Shown here piece after piece: positions 51,420 to 59,601 of a DNA stretch of 64,000 bases; position 1 is the first letter of the stretch, and each line of letters begins with the position of its first letter. Made by a program: the position numbers and the translations under genes. A model generated the notes under the pieces. It did no database searches and was not told where the DNA came from. It saw nothing but the letters and a program-made list of their open reading frames with translations. This stretch comes from Mesobacterium_A hydrothermale (GTDB lineage Bacteria > Pseudomonadota > Alphaproteobacteria > Rhodobacterales > Rhodobacteraceae): assembly GCF_035818635.1 (NCBI RefSeq), contig NZ_JAYLLH010000006.1, positions 1 through 64,000 of the forward strand, read 5' to 3'.

Positions 51420-53864
51420 CTACAGGCGGGCGCGCGCGCCGGTCGGGTCGTACATCGGTTTCAGCGACACCTCTGCTGCGACCCGCGTGCCGGCAACGTC
51501 GATTTCATAGCGCGAGGCCAGAATCTGTTCGGCGCTTTCCCCGGCACAGGGCACATAGCCCATGCCAATCGCCCCGCCCAGGTGGTGGCCATAGGCCCCC
51601 GAACTGAGGTATCCCACGATCTGCCCGTCGCGCAGGATCGGTTCGTTGTGATAGACCAAAGGTTCGGGATCGGTCAGGCGGAATTGCAGCAGGCGGGTCT
51701 TCAGACCCTCGTCGCGTTTCCTCAGCACCGCGTCGCGGCCGATGAAATCTGCCTTCGCGGTCTTGACGGCAAAGCCCAGCCCGGCCTCCAGCACATGGTC
51801 TTCGCAGGTGATGTCATGGCCGAAATGGCGGAACGCCTTTTCGATCCGGCAGCAATCCATCACATGCATCCCGCACAGTTTCAGCCCGTGGTCCTGACCT
51901 GCCTGCCAAAGGGTGTCGAAGACATGGGTTGCCTGATCAGCCCCGATATAGATCTCCCACCCAAGTTCACCGACATAGGACACCCGGTGCACCCGCGCTG
52001 TCCCCAGTCCGATTTCGATCTCTTGCGCGGTGCCGAAGGGGTTGGCGTCATTGCCGAAATCGTCGGGTGACACCGCCTGCATCAGCGCGCGCGCCCTGGG
52101 GCCCATCACCGCCAGAACGCCTTCGCCGGCTGTTACATCCGTGACCACCGCGTCGAAATCGCCCAAGTGCCGCGTCAGCCAGGTTTGATCGGCAACGCGC
52201 GTGGCGGCGGGGGTGACAACAAGATAGGCGGTTTCCGACAGGCGGGTGACGGTCACGTCGGCCTCGATCCCGCCACGGGAATTGAGGAACTGGGTATAGA
52301 CGATCCGGCCCACGGGAACGTCCACGTCATTGCCGCAGACATGGTTGAGGAAGGTCGCCGCGTCACGGCCTTCGACCCTGAGCTTGCCGAAGCTGGACAT
52401 GTCATACATGCCGACACCGGTTCGGATCGCGCGGTGTTCCTCGGCCACGTTGTCGAACCAGTTCTGGCGTTTCCAGCTGTAACGGTATTCCCGCTCCTGT
52501 CCGGGCTGCGCGTACCAGTTGGCGCGCTCCCAACCGGCCAGTTCGCCAAAGACCGCGCCATTTGCGTCCAGCCGGTCGTGGAACGGCGTACGCCGTATGC
52601 CGCGTGCGCTGGCCTTTTGCCGATAGGGGAAGTGATCGGCGTAAAGCAGCCCCAGCGTTTCACTGGCCCGTTCGGCCAGGTAGCGGCGGTTTTTCTGGAA
52701 CGGCTGCACACGGGAAATATCCACGTCGCCCAGGTCGAACGGTTTCTGCCCGTCGTCCATCCACTGCGCCAACGCCATGCCCGCGCCACCCGCCGACTGG
52801 ATCCCGATGGAGTTGAACCCGGCGGCGACCCAGACATTGTCCATCCCCGGCGCAAGGCCCAGGTGATAGGCGTCGTCTGGGGTGAAGCTTTCCGGCCCGT
52901 TGAAGAAGGTGTGGATGCCCGCCTCGCCCAGCATCGGCATCCGGTTCACCGCGGCTTCGAGGATCGGTTCGAAATGATCGAAATCCTCGGGCAACTGGTC
53001 GAATTCGAAATCCGCCGGGATGCCTGTCATGCCCCAGGGCTTGGCCACGGGTTCAAACGCGCCCAGCATCATCTTGCCGGCGTCTTCCTTGTAATAGGCG
53101 CATTCGTCGGGCACGCGCAGGACCGGCAGTGGGCCGAGGTCCTTGATCGGCTCCGAGACGATGTAGAAATGTTCGCAGGCTTGCAGCGGCACGTTGATGC
53201 CCAGCATCCGGCCGACCTGGTGCCCCCACATGCCGGCGCAGTTCACCACCGTTTCGCAGGTGATCGTGCCGGGGCCTTCGGGACCTTCGTAGGAAACAGA
53301 GGTGATCCGGTCGCCTGCCCGGGTAACACCGGTGACGGCAGTGTATTCCGCGATCACCGCGCCGCGCATCCGGGCGCCCTTGGCCAGCGCCAGAGCGATG
53401 TTGCCGGGATCGGCCTGACCGTCGGTCGGCAACCAGACACCACCGGTCACGCCGTCGATGTTGAGATGGGGGTATTTCGCCTTGATCTCGGCCGGCGACA
53501 TTTCCTCGACCGGGACACCGAAGGCCCGGGCCATGGCGGCGGAGCGGTGCAGTTCTTCCAGCCGTTCACCCGTGAGCGCGGCAGAGATCGACCCCACCAC
53601 GCGGAAGCCGGTGGCGACGCCGGTTTCCGCCTCGAGCCCGGTATAGAGCTCGGCGGAATAGCGCGCGAGTTTGGTCATGTTGGAACTGGCCCGCAGTTGC
53701 CCGATCAGGCCCGCGGCGTGCCAGGTGGTGCCCGACGTCAGGCGTTTGCGTTCCAGCAGGACGACATCGGTCCAGCCGAGTTTTGCCAGGTGATAGGCGA
53801 CGGAACAGCCGACGACACCGCCGCCGATGATGACGGCGCGGGCGTGGGTGGGCAGAGTGGTCAT
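51420..53864 (-). CDS. FAD-dependent oxidoreductase with GcvT domain (dimethylglycine/sarcosine dehydrogenase-like), first paralogue
   Basis: An 814-residue two-part enzyme. The N-terminal DAO domain begins AVIIGGGVVGCSVAYHLAKLG and has SGTTWHAAGL; the His of this motif carries covalent FAD in mammalian dimethylglycine dehydrogenase. The central part has FNSIGIQSAGGAGMALAQWM, and the C-terminal half is a GcvT aminomethyltransferase domain (TRTGVGMYDMSSFGKLRVEG-like, YVGELGWEIYI, HNEPILRDGQIVGYLSSG). It would strip a methyl group from an N-methyl amine and pass it to tetrahydrofolate. It lies 118 bases after the homocysteine methyltransferase gene. The exact substrate is open. Confidence 0.88.
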   Translation of the reverse strand: MTTLPTHARAVIIGGGVVGCSVAYHLAKLGWTDVVLLERKRLTSGTTWHAAGLIGQLRASSNMTKLARYSAELYTGLEAETGVATGFRVVGSISAALTGERLEELHRSAAMARAFGVPVEEMSPAEIKAKYPHLNIDGVTGGVWLPTDGQADPGNIALALAKGARMRGAVIAEYTAVTGVTRAGDRITSVSYEGPEGPGTITCETVVNCAGMWGHQVGRMLGINVPLQACEHFYIVSEPIKDLGPLPVLRVPDECAYYKEDAGKMMLGAFEPVAKPWGMTGIPADFEFDQLPEDFDHFEPILEAAVNRMPMLGEAGIHTFFNGPESFTPDDAYHLGLAPGMDNVWVAAGFNSIGIQSAGGAGMALAQWMDDGQKPFDLGDVDISRVQPFQKNRRYLAERASETLGLLYADHFPYRQKASARGIRRTPFHDRLDANGAVFGELAGWERANWYAQPGQEREYRYSWKRQNWFDNVAEEHRAIRTGVGMYDMSSFGKLRVEGRDAATFLNHVCGNDVDVPVGRIVYTQFLNSRGGIEADVTVTRLSETAYLVVTPAATRVADQTWLTRHLGDFDAVVTDVTAGEGVLAVMGPRARALMQAVSPDDFGNDANPFGTAQEIEIGLGTARVHRVSYVGELGWEIYIGADQATHVFDTLWQAGQDHGLKLCGMHVMDCCRIEKAFRHFGHDITCEDHVLEAGLGFAVKTAKADFIGRDAVLRKRDEGLKTRLLQFRLTDPEPLVYHNEPILRDGQIVGYLSSGAYGHHLGGAIGMGYVPCAGESAEQILASRYEIDVAGTRVAAEVSLKPMYDPTGARARL

Positions 53865-53897
53865 GAGGTCAGGGCTCCGGGCTGGGGAAGGGGGGGC

Positions 53898-53980
53898 GGA
53901 TCGGCTGTGCCGATCTGGCCAAGGCGGCGGGACGCTGTCCCACCGCACCCCCCTGAGGTACTTGTGAAGCAAAAGAGGCA
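53898..53980 (-). repeat. Gene-end repeat with hairpins, variant copy C
   Basis: On the minus strand, just after the homocysteine methyltransferase stop, comes a variant core (ttttgcttcacaagtacc followed by tcaggggggt). It is followed by an AGC-loop hairpin gggac/gtccc (53929-53941) and a 7-bp hairpin gatcggc/gccgatc (53899-53915). The core differs from the others, but the layout is the same. Confidence 0.5.
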
Positions 53981-53982
53981 AG

Positions 53983-54870
53983 TCATGTGATCTGGAATCC
54001 CGCCGCCTGCAGCCGACGGGCGATTTCGGCGATGTGGGCGGGTCCGGTTTCGCAGCAACCGCCAACGATCGTGGCGCCCTGATCCACCCAGGCCATGACG
54101 TGGTCGGCGTAGGCTGCGGGGCTGAGATCGCGGGCGGTCAGGGCATCGACGGTGGGGGCGTCCTTCAAGAAATCCTTGGTGATCCGGGTGAAGCCATTGG
54201 CGTAGGCGCCGAAGGGTTTGCCAGAGGTTTTCAGCACAGTCAGCGCGGCGGGCATGGCTTCGGGCGCAGAGCAGTTGGCGAGGAGAGCTGCAGCGCCGGC
54301 GACATGGGGCAGGGCGTCAGCCAGCAGTTCGCCCGAACGCAGCAATGCGCCGTTTTCGTCATCGAGGGTGAAGGCGATCCAGACCGGCAGCGGGCAATCG
54401 GCTGCGGCCTGCATTGCCGAGCGGGCGTTCGCGACCGAGGCGACGGTTTCGAAAACGATCAGGTCGACCGTGTTCTGCATCAAGGCGATGCGTTCGGCGT
54501 AAAGCGGGATTGCCACCTCGTCCGGCGGGTGTTTGTCAGCGCGATAGCTGGCGCCGAGCGGCCCGATCGAGCCCGCGATACGCCCGCCGCCGTGTGCGGC
54601 GCGCGCGGCCGTCGCCTCGGCGAGGGCCGCGCGATTGAGATCCTCAAACCGGGCTTCGATCCCGCCCATCACCAGGCGGTCGCGATGTATCGCGTAGGTG
54701 TTGGTCGTGGCGATGGTGGCGCCGGCATTGAAATAGTCGCGGTGGACCTGTTCAACGAGGCCGGGGTGTTCGATCATCACCTGGGTGGACCAGAGCGGTG
54801 TCGGTTTGTCGCCTGCGCGATGGACGAGTTCCTGGCCCATGCCGCCGTCGAGAAGGGTGATCTTGTTCAT
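53983..54870 (-). CDS. Homocysteine S-methyltransferase family protein (BHMT-like)
   Basis: A 295-residue zinc methyltransferase. The three zinc cysteines are Cys200 in ANCSAPEAM and Cys272-Cys273 in GGCCETGP. Other marks are LLDGGMGQELVHR and ATTNTYAIHRDRL. It transfers a methyl group from betaine, S-methylmethionine or a similar donor to homocysteine, making methionine. It stands between two FAD/GcvT paralogues, which suggests it takes the first methyl of a betaine-like substrate while they take the next ones. The start at 54870 is set by family length. Confidence 0.87.
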   Translation of the reverse strand: MNKITLLDGGMGQELVHRAGDKPTPLWSTQVMIEHPGLVEQVHRDYFNAGATIATTNTYAIHRDRLVMGGIEARFEDLNRAALAEATAARAAHGGGRIAGSIGPLGASYRADKHPPDEVAIPLYAERIALMQNTVDLIVFETVASVANARSAMQAAADCPLPVWIAFTLDDENGALLRSGELLADALPHVAGAAALLANCSAPEAMPAALTVLKTSGKPFGAYANGFTRITKDFLKDAPTVDALTARDLSPAAYADHVMAWVDQGATIVGGCCETGPAHIAEIARRLQAAGFQIT

Positions 54871-54905
54871 TGTGGTTGTCCTTCTAGCGGGGGCCAGCCG
54901 CGCTA

Positions 54906-54970
54906 CCATTGTCCCTTGGAGCAATGGCGCGACACTGGCGACCCCCGCGATATTTCCGGCAAGATGATGG
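54906..54970 (-). repeat. Gene-end repeat, copy D
   Basis: The minus-strand core tcatcttgccggaaatat then cgcgggggt (54941-54970) lies two to three bases after the stop of the 812-residue oxidoreductase. It is followed by a small hairpin (ccattg 54906-54911 with caatgg 54922-54927). It closely resembles copy E. Confidence 0.6.
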
Positions 54971-54972
54971 GA

Positions 54973-57411
54973 TCATGTGCGTAGCCGTTCGTTCTTTGGA
55001 TCCCACAGCGGGCCATCGGGCTGTACCACGGCGCGACAGCGGGTGCCGAAGATGTCGACTTCGACCTCTGTTCCCGGCTGGGTCAGGTCGGGGCGCAGCA
55101 TGGCCAGGGCGATGGAGGCGTTGACCCGGTGGCCCCATGTGCCCGAGGTGACTTCGCCCACGATCTGATCGCCATGCCAGAGCGTGGCCATGTAGGGCGC
55201 GTCGCAGTCGCCAGCGTCAACCTTCAGCGTCACCAGCCGTTTGGTCGGGCCGGTTGAGCGTTCGGTTTCCAGTGCGAGTTTGCCGGGAAAGTCCTTGGAC
55301 CAGTCGATGAACCTGTCGAGCCCAAGCTGCAGCGCGGTGTAGTCGGTGGACAGGTCGCCTTTCCAGGCCTTGTAGCCCTTTTCAACCCGCAGGCTGTTGA
55401 GCGCGAACATGCCAAAGGGTTTGGCCCCGCCGGCAATCAGGGCATCGTAGATGGGGGTGGTGTCATCAATCTTGGAGTGGATTTCCCACCCCAGTTCCCC
55501 CGCGAAACTGACCCGGACCAGTTGTGCCCAGCGGCCCGCGATCTGCGCCGATTGATGGGTCAGCCAGGGTTGGGTCAGGTCGGCATCGGTGAGCGTTGAC
55601 AGCAGCGCGCGGCTTTGCGGGCCGGTGACGATCTGGCAAGAGAAGTCTTGTGTGACGTTCGAGAGGCTGAATTGCGCGCCTGCGGGCAAGGACTTGGTCA
55701 GCCATTCCAGATCGTGCCATTCAGCGGCGGCAGCTGTGATCAGGAAGAAGAAATCATCGGCCAGGCGCATGGCGGACATTTCGGTCACAACGCGGCCGCG
55801 GGTGTCGGTGAAATAGAGCAGACCCAGCCGCCCGACCGAGGGCAGACGCCCGGTGCAAAGGCTGTTCAGCCAATCCGCAGCCCCCGGTCCTTGCAGCCGA
55901 TAGCGCGAGAACCCGGGCAGGTCCAAGACGCCGACATGATCGCGGACCGCTTCGCATTCTTCCTTGATCCGGGGCGCCCATGGGCCCGTGCGGGCCCAGG
56001 TCTGGGTGGCCGCCTCTGACGTGTCGTCGCCGGGCTGCGCGAACCAGTTGGCGCGTTCCCAGCCGCCGTAGACGCCAAAGACCGCGCCCAGGTCTTTTAC
56101 CGTGTTATGCACGGCAGACAGCTTTCGGTCGGGGGCGGCGGGCCAGCGGTGCCAGGGGAAGTGCATGGCGTATTCGTGGCCGTAGACCTCTTTAGCCTTT
56201 TCGACGCAATAGTCGTGATCGGTGTAGTCGGTATAGCGGCGCGGATCGCAGGACCACATATCCCATTCGGTCTGGCCCTCGGTCACCCACTCGGCCAGAA
56301 CCTTGCCCGCGCCGCCGCCCTGGGTGATGCCGAAAGTAAAGACACAGGCCTCATAGGCGTTGGGCACACCGGGCATCGGGCCGATCAGGGGCAGGCCATC
56401 GGGGGCATAGGGGATCGGGCCGTTGATGTTGCGTGCCACCCCGCCAGTGCCCAGAAGGGGCACGCGGGCCATGGCGTCCTCGATATACCATTCCAGCCGT
56501 TCCAGATCGTCGGGATAAAGCTGAAAACTGAAATCCTCGGGCACGGGGTCATCGGGGCGGACCCAATGCACCTTGCAGTTGCGTTCATAGGGGCCAAGGT
56601 TGAAGCCGTTCTTTTCCTGCCGCAGGTAATAGCTGGAATCCACATCCCGCAGCAGCGGCAGTTTGCCGTTTTCCTTGGTATAGGTCGCCAGTTCCGGGAT
56701 TTCCTCGGTCAGGAAATACTGGTGGCTCATCACCGCCATCGGCACGGTGCGCCCGCCATAGGGTTTGAACCACTCACCGACGCGCTGGGCATAGTAGCCT
56801 GCCGCGTTCACCACCTTTTCGCAGGTGATGTCGCCCTTGTCGGTGTGCACGATCCATTCCCCGTTCTGGCGACTGACACCTGTGGCGGGGCAGAACCGTT
56901 CGATCCGGGCACCGTTCATGCGCGCGCCCTTGGCCAGGGCCTGGGTCAGCTGCGCCGGGTCAATGTCGCCATCCCCCGGATCATAAAGCGCTCCCGCCAG
57001 GTCGTGGGTTTCCAGAAACGGATAGCGGTCCTTCAGATCGCTGACCTGCAACATCTCAAGGTCCATGCCCTGATAGCGGCCCATGCCGACGGCGCGTTCA
57101 AATTCCATCATCCGTTCGCGGGAATGGCCCAGGCGGATTGACCCGGTGACATGGTAGTTCATCGGATAGTCGACCTCGTCCGCCAGTTGGCGATACAGGT
57201 CGAGCGAATAGCGCTGCATGTTCATCACCGCCCAGGAGGTGCTGAAGGACGGGCAGTTGCCCGCCGCGTGCCAGGTGCTGCCTGCGGTCAGTTCGTTCTT
57301 TTCCAGCAGCACGCAGTCCCATCCGGCCTTGGCGATGTGATAGGCGCAGGAGGCGCCGACAACACCGCCGCCGATAATGACAACACGGGTCTGGGTTGGG
57401 AAATCGGTCAT
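54973..57411 (-). CDS. FAD-dependent oxidoreductase with GcvT domain, second paralogue
   Basis: An 812-residue paralogue of the protein at 51420, with VVIIGGGVVGASCAYHIAKAGW, SGSTW-type motif AGSTWHAAGN, FGITQGGGAGKVLAEWV in the middle and a C-terminal GcvT half (FAGELGWEIHS, GEVTSGTWGHRVNASIA). The FAD-linking His is kept. The two proteins share layout but differ widely in sequence, so they probably act on different N-methyl substrates, such as dimethylglycine and sarcosine. It starts three bases after the GFA gene stop, in one operon with XRE, LysE and GFA. Confidence 0.88.
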   Translation of the reverse strand: MTDFPTQTRVVIIGGGVVGASCAYHIAKAGWDCVLLEKNELTAGSTWHAAGNCPSFSTSWAVMNMQRYSLDLYRQLADEVDYPMNYHVTGSIRLGHSRERMMEFERAVGMGRYQGMDLEMLQVSDLKDRYPFLETHDLAGALYDPGDGDIDPAQLTQALAKGARMNGARIERFCPATGVSRQNGEWIVHTDKGDITCEKVVNAAGYYAQRVGEWFKPYGGRTVPMAVMSHQYFLTEEIPELATYTKENGKLPLLRDVDSSYYLRQEKNGFNLGPYERNCKVHWVRPDDPVPEDFSFQLYPDDLERLEWYIEDAMARVPLLGTGGVARNINGPIPYAPDGLPLIGPMPGVPNAYEACVFTFGITQGGGAGKVLAEWVTEGQTEWDMWSCDPRRYTDYTDHDYCVEKAKEVYGHEYAMHFPWHRWPAAPDRKLSAVHNTVKDLGAVFGVYGGWERANWFAQPGDDTSEAATQTWARTGPWAPRIKEECEAVRDHVGVLDLPGFSRYRLQGPGAADWLNSLCTGRLPSVGRLGLLYFTDTRGRVVTEMSAMRLADDFFFLITAAAAEWHDLEWLTKSLPAGAQFSLSNVTQDFSCQIVTGPQSRALLSTLTDADLTQPWLTHQSAQIAGRWAQLVRVSFAGELGWEIHSKIDDTTPIYDALIAGGAKPFGMFALNSLRVEKGYKAWKGDLSTDYTALQLGLDRFIDWSKDFPGKLALETERSTGPTKRLVTLKVDAGDCDAPYMATLWHGDQIVGEVTSGTWGHRVNASIALAMLRPDLTQPGTEVEVDIFGTRCRAVVQPDGPLWDPKNERLRT

Positions 57412-57414
57412 GGG

Positions 57415-57789
57415 TCAGTTCTCCCTTTGAGGCACGCCGTCGGCGATGTCGTAATAGTCGCCCTTGTCGGCGGTGAAGATGTGGATGCGCAGGTTCAGGC
57501 CGGTGGGGCCGTCGATGGACCCTGCGGAAAAGCTGATCGTGTCCTCGGTCTGGGCTTTCCAGAACAGGACCGAACCGCAGGTAGGGCAAAAGCCGCGTTT
57601 GGCGGTCGGGCTGGCGTGATACCAGCGCACGTCACCGGTGATGGTCAGATCGGTTTCGGCGCACCAGGCCGAGGCCCAGACATGGCCCGATTGCTTGCGG
57701 CACTGGGTGCAGTGGCAGGCAGCGGGTTGGCCGATCTCTCCGTCGGCGGTGTAGGTGACGGCGCCGCACAGGCAGCTTCCTTTCAGCAT
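57415..57789 (-). CDS. GFA family zinc protein (glutathione-dependent formaldehyde-activating type)
   Basis: A 124-residue GFA/CENP-V domain protein. It has the zinc cysteines in GSCLCGAVTY, ACHCTQCRKQSG and FCPTCGSVLF. The founder enzyme joins formaldehyde with glutathione; many relatives are only distantly similar. Next to demethylating oxidases, which release formaldehyde when folate is short, a formaldehyde role is sensible. Its ATG overlaps the LysE stop by one base. A longer frame to 57978 is only a LysE shadow. Confidence 0.87.
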   Translation of the reverse strand: MLKGSCLCGAVTYTADGEIGQPAACHCTQCRKQSGHVWASAWCAETDLTITGDVRWYHASPTAKRGFCPTCGSVLFWKAQTEDTISFSAGSIDGPTGLNLRIHIFTADKGDYYDIADGVPQREN

Positions 57790-58409
57790 CAGGTCCCCCG
57801 TGGCAGGATGGTGGCGCCCAGCAAGACACCATAGAGGATGAAACAGGCGGCCATGATCCGGCGCACAATGATGTTGCCGATGGCCCCCAGCGCTGCACGA
57901 CCCAGCGCGGCGCCCATCGCGGTATAGGTTATGTAGCTGAGGCTGGTGATGGTGAGCGCGGTGGGCACGATCACCCACATCTGCTGACCGATGGGCACGT
58001 CAGGCTGCACGAATTGCGAAAACGCGGCAAGGTAGCCCGCGACGGATTTCGGGTTGATCGTGGCGATCAGGAAGGCCCGGCGGTAGATGTGGCCGCGCTT
58101 CGGGGCTTCGGCCTTGATGGGGCGGGTGGCGCGGATCCAGTTGCGCGCCCCGGTCCAGATCAGTAACCCGGCCCCCGCGACCTTGGCGATCAGAAACCCG
58201 GTGGGGCTGGCCACGATCAGGGCGGTGATGCCGATGGCCGACAGGGTCAGAAACAGCAACGCCTGGGTCAAGATACCCAGGACGCCCCACAAAGACCGGG
58301 CGAAACCAAAGGTCATGCCGTTCAGGATACAGTTGACCGCGTTGGGCCCGGGCGAGGTGACGAACACCACCCAGAACAGCGCGAAAACGGTCCAGGCCTG
58401 AAAGGTCAT
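57789..58409 (-). CDS. LysE family exporter
   Basis: A 206-residue inner-membrane protein of the LysE/RhtB family. It has the opening FALFWVVFVTSPGPNAVNCI, six hydrophobic segments, and the ATINPKSVAGYLAAFSQFV block. It probably exports an amino acid or amine, perhaps an excess product of the methylamine pathway. Start ATG 58409 overlaps the XRE stop by one base; a TTG just before it is in the overlap and less likely. Confidence 0.88.
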   Translation of the reverse strand: MTFQAWTVFALFWVVFVTSPGPNAVNCILNGMTFGFARSLWGVLGILTQALLFLTLSAIGITALIVASPTGFLIAKVAGAGLLIWTGARNWIRATRPIKAEAPKRGHIYRRAFLIATINPKSVAGYLAAFSQFVQPDVPIGQQMWVIVPTALTITSLSYITYTAMGAALGRAALGAIGNIIVRRIMAACFILYGVLLGATILPRGT

Positions 58410-58978
58410 CAATACACCGGCGGGGCAATGACCCAGATTGCAACGGCAGGGTCGTCATGGGGATTTTCCCAGCGGAACGGCACGCCGCGGATGCGGAAGC
58501 TGTCACCGGGGGTGAGATGAAAGGTTTGCCCGTTGATCCAGATGTCGAGCTTGCCGGACACGATATAGCCCACCTCTTGCGTGGGCCGGGTGCAGGTTTC
58601 GCCGATTTGCGCGCGAGGTTCGAATACACAATGCACCACTTCGAAATCGTCGGTCAGGTCGGGGGACAGCAGTTCTTCGACCAACCCCGACACCCGGCTG
58701 CCGATGGGGCGGCGGTTTCTGGCACGGACGATAAAGCCCGCTTCCTCTGCCGGGCCTTCCGACCGGAACAGGCTGGAAACCGACACGTCGAGCAATGCCG
58801 CGATGTGGCGCAGGTCGGTGATCGAGGGTTCCGAGATGTTGCGTTCGACCTGGCTGAGCCAGCCGACCGAACGACCCAGCCGGTCCGACAGGTCGTTCAG
58901 CGTCAGCCCGCGCGCCTTGCGCAGCGCCCGAAGATCGGCGCCCAGAGAGCTGGCATTGTCGGGCTGTTCGTGCCGCAT
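58409..58978 (-). CDS. XRE family regulator with C-terminal cupin sensor
   Basis: A 189-residue regulator. An HTH of the XRE/Cro type (about residues 13-65: LRALRKARGLTLNDLSDRLG, SVGWLSQVERNISEPSI) is followed by a cupin (about 110-185: GYIVSGKLDIWING, TPGDSFRIRG, HDDPAVAIWV). This HTH-cupin type, like PuuR, often controls amine or amino-acid metabolism. It is the first gene of the operon and probably its own regulator. Its promoter lies in the 85 bases upstream. Confidence 0.88.
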   Translation of the reverse strand: MRHEQPDNASSLGADLRALRKARGLTLNDLSDRLGRSVGWLSQVERNISEPSITDLRHIAALLDVSVSSLFRSEGPAEEAGFIVRARNRRPIGSRVSGLVEELLSPDLTDDFEVVHCVFEPRAQIGETCTRPTQEVGYIVSGKLDIWINGQTFHLTPGDSFRIRGVPFRWENPHDDPAVAIWVIAPPVY

Positions 58979-59063
58979 CGGCGCGTTCCGGTCTGAGTCT
59001 GTCTCGGGCCAGCGTCGAACTGTTTTGTGAAAAAGTAAATGAAAATTTCACGAACGTGGAATT

Positions 59064-59525
59064 TTACGCGATAGCCTCAGCGAAAACCTGATCGAGGATC
59101 GTGCCCAATTCCTGCGCGTCGGATTCGGTGAAGGCATCGGGCCGGTCGCTGTCGATGTCGAACACGCCCAGCAATACGCCCGCTGCATTGCGCACCGGCA
59201 GCACCAGTTCAGAGCGGGTCGAAGAGGCACAGGCGATATGGCCGGGGAAGGCATCGACATCGGGCACAAGCTGTACCTGTCCGGTCCGGGCACAGGCGCC
59301 GCAAACGCCACGGTCGAACGGGATGACAAGACAGCCATGCCCGCCCTGGTAGGGCCCGATCTTGAGCAGGTTCGGCGCGACCACGCGGTAAAACCCAGTC
59401 CAGTCGAAGCGGTCGTCGGCGTGATGCACCTCGCAGGCGACGGTGGCCATCAGCGCAACCGTATCGGTTTCGCCGGTGGTAAGCGCGGTAAGGGTCTTGG
59501 CCAGGGTCAGGTAGTCGAGGGTCAT
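59064..59525 (-). CDS. msrC: Free methionine-R-sulfoxide reductase (GAF domain)
   Basis: A 153-residue single-GAF protein. It matches free methionine-R-sulfoxide reductase in FDWTGFYRV, KIGPYQGGHGCLVIPF, GVCGACARTGQ, DAFPGHIACASSTRSELVLPV and GVFDIDSDRPDAF. The Cys residues used in this family (C65, C75, C99 here) are all present, so it should be active, repairing free methionine sulfoxide in the cytoplasm. The start is ATG 59525. It lies downstream of the thiolase gene across the copy E repeat. Confidence 0.9.
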   Translation of the reverse strand: MTLDYLTLAKTLTALTTGETDTVALMATVACEVHHADDRFDWTGFYRVVAPNLLKIGPYQGGHGCLVIPFDRGVCGACARTGQVQLVPDVDAFPGHIACASSTRSELVLPVRNAAGVLLGVFDIDSDRPDAFTESDAQELGTILDQVFAEAIA

Positions 59526-59550
59526 CGAAGCGCCTTTGCAACGTGCGGGA

Positions 59551-59598
59551 GCGAGGGGTCAACCCCTCGCGCTCCCCGGGATATTTTCGGCAAGATGA
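59551..59598 (-). repeat. Gene-end repeat with hairpin, copy E
   Basis: On the minus strand, directly after the thiolase stop, comes the core tcatcttgccgaaaatat then cccggggagc, followed by a hairpin gcgaggggt/acccctcgc (59551-59570). It nearly repeats copy D, and in the opposite direction resembles copies A and B. Confidence 0.65.
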
Positions 59599-59601
59599 TG
59601 A

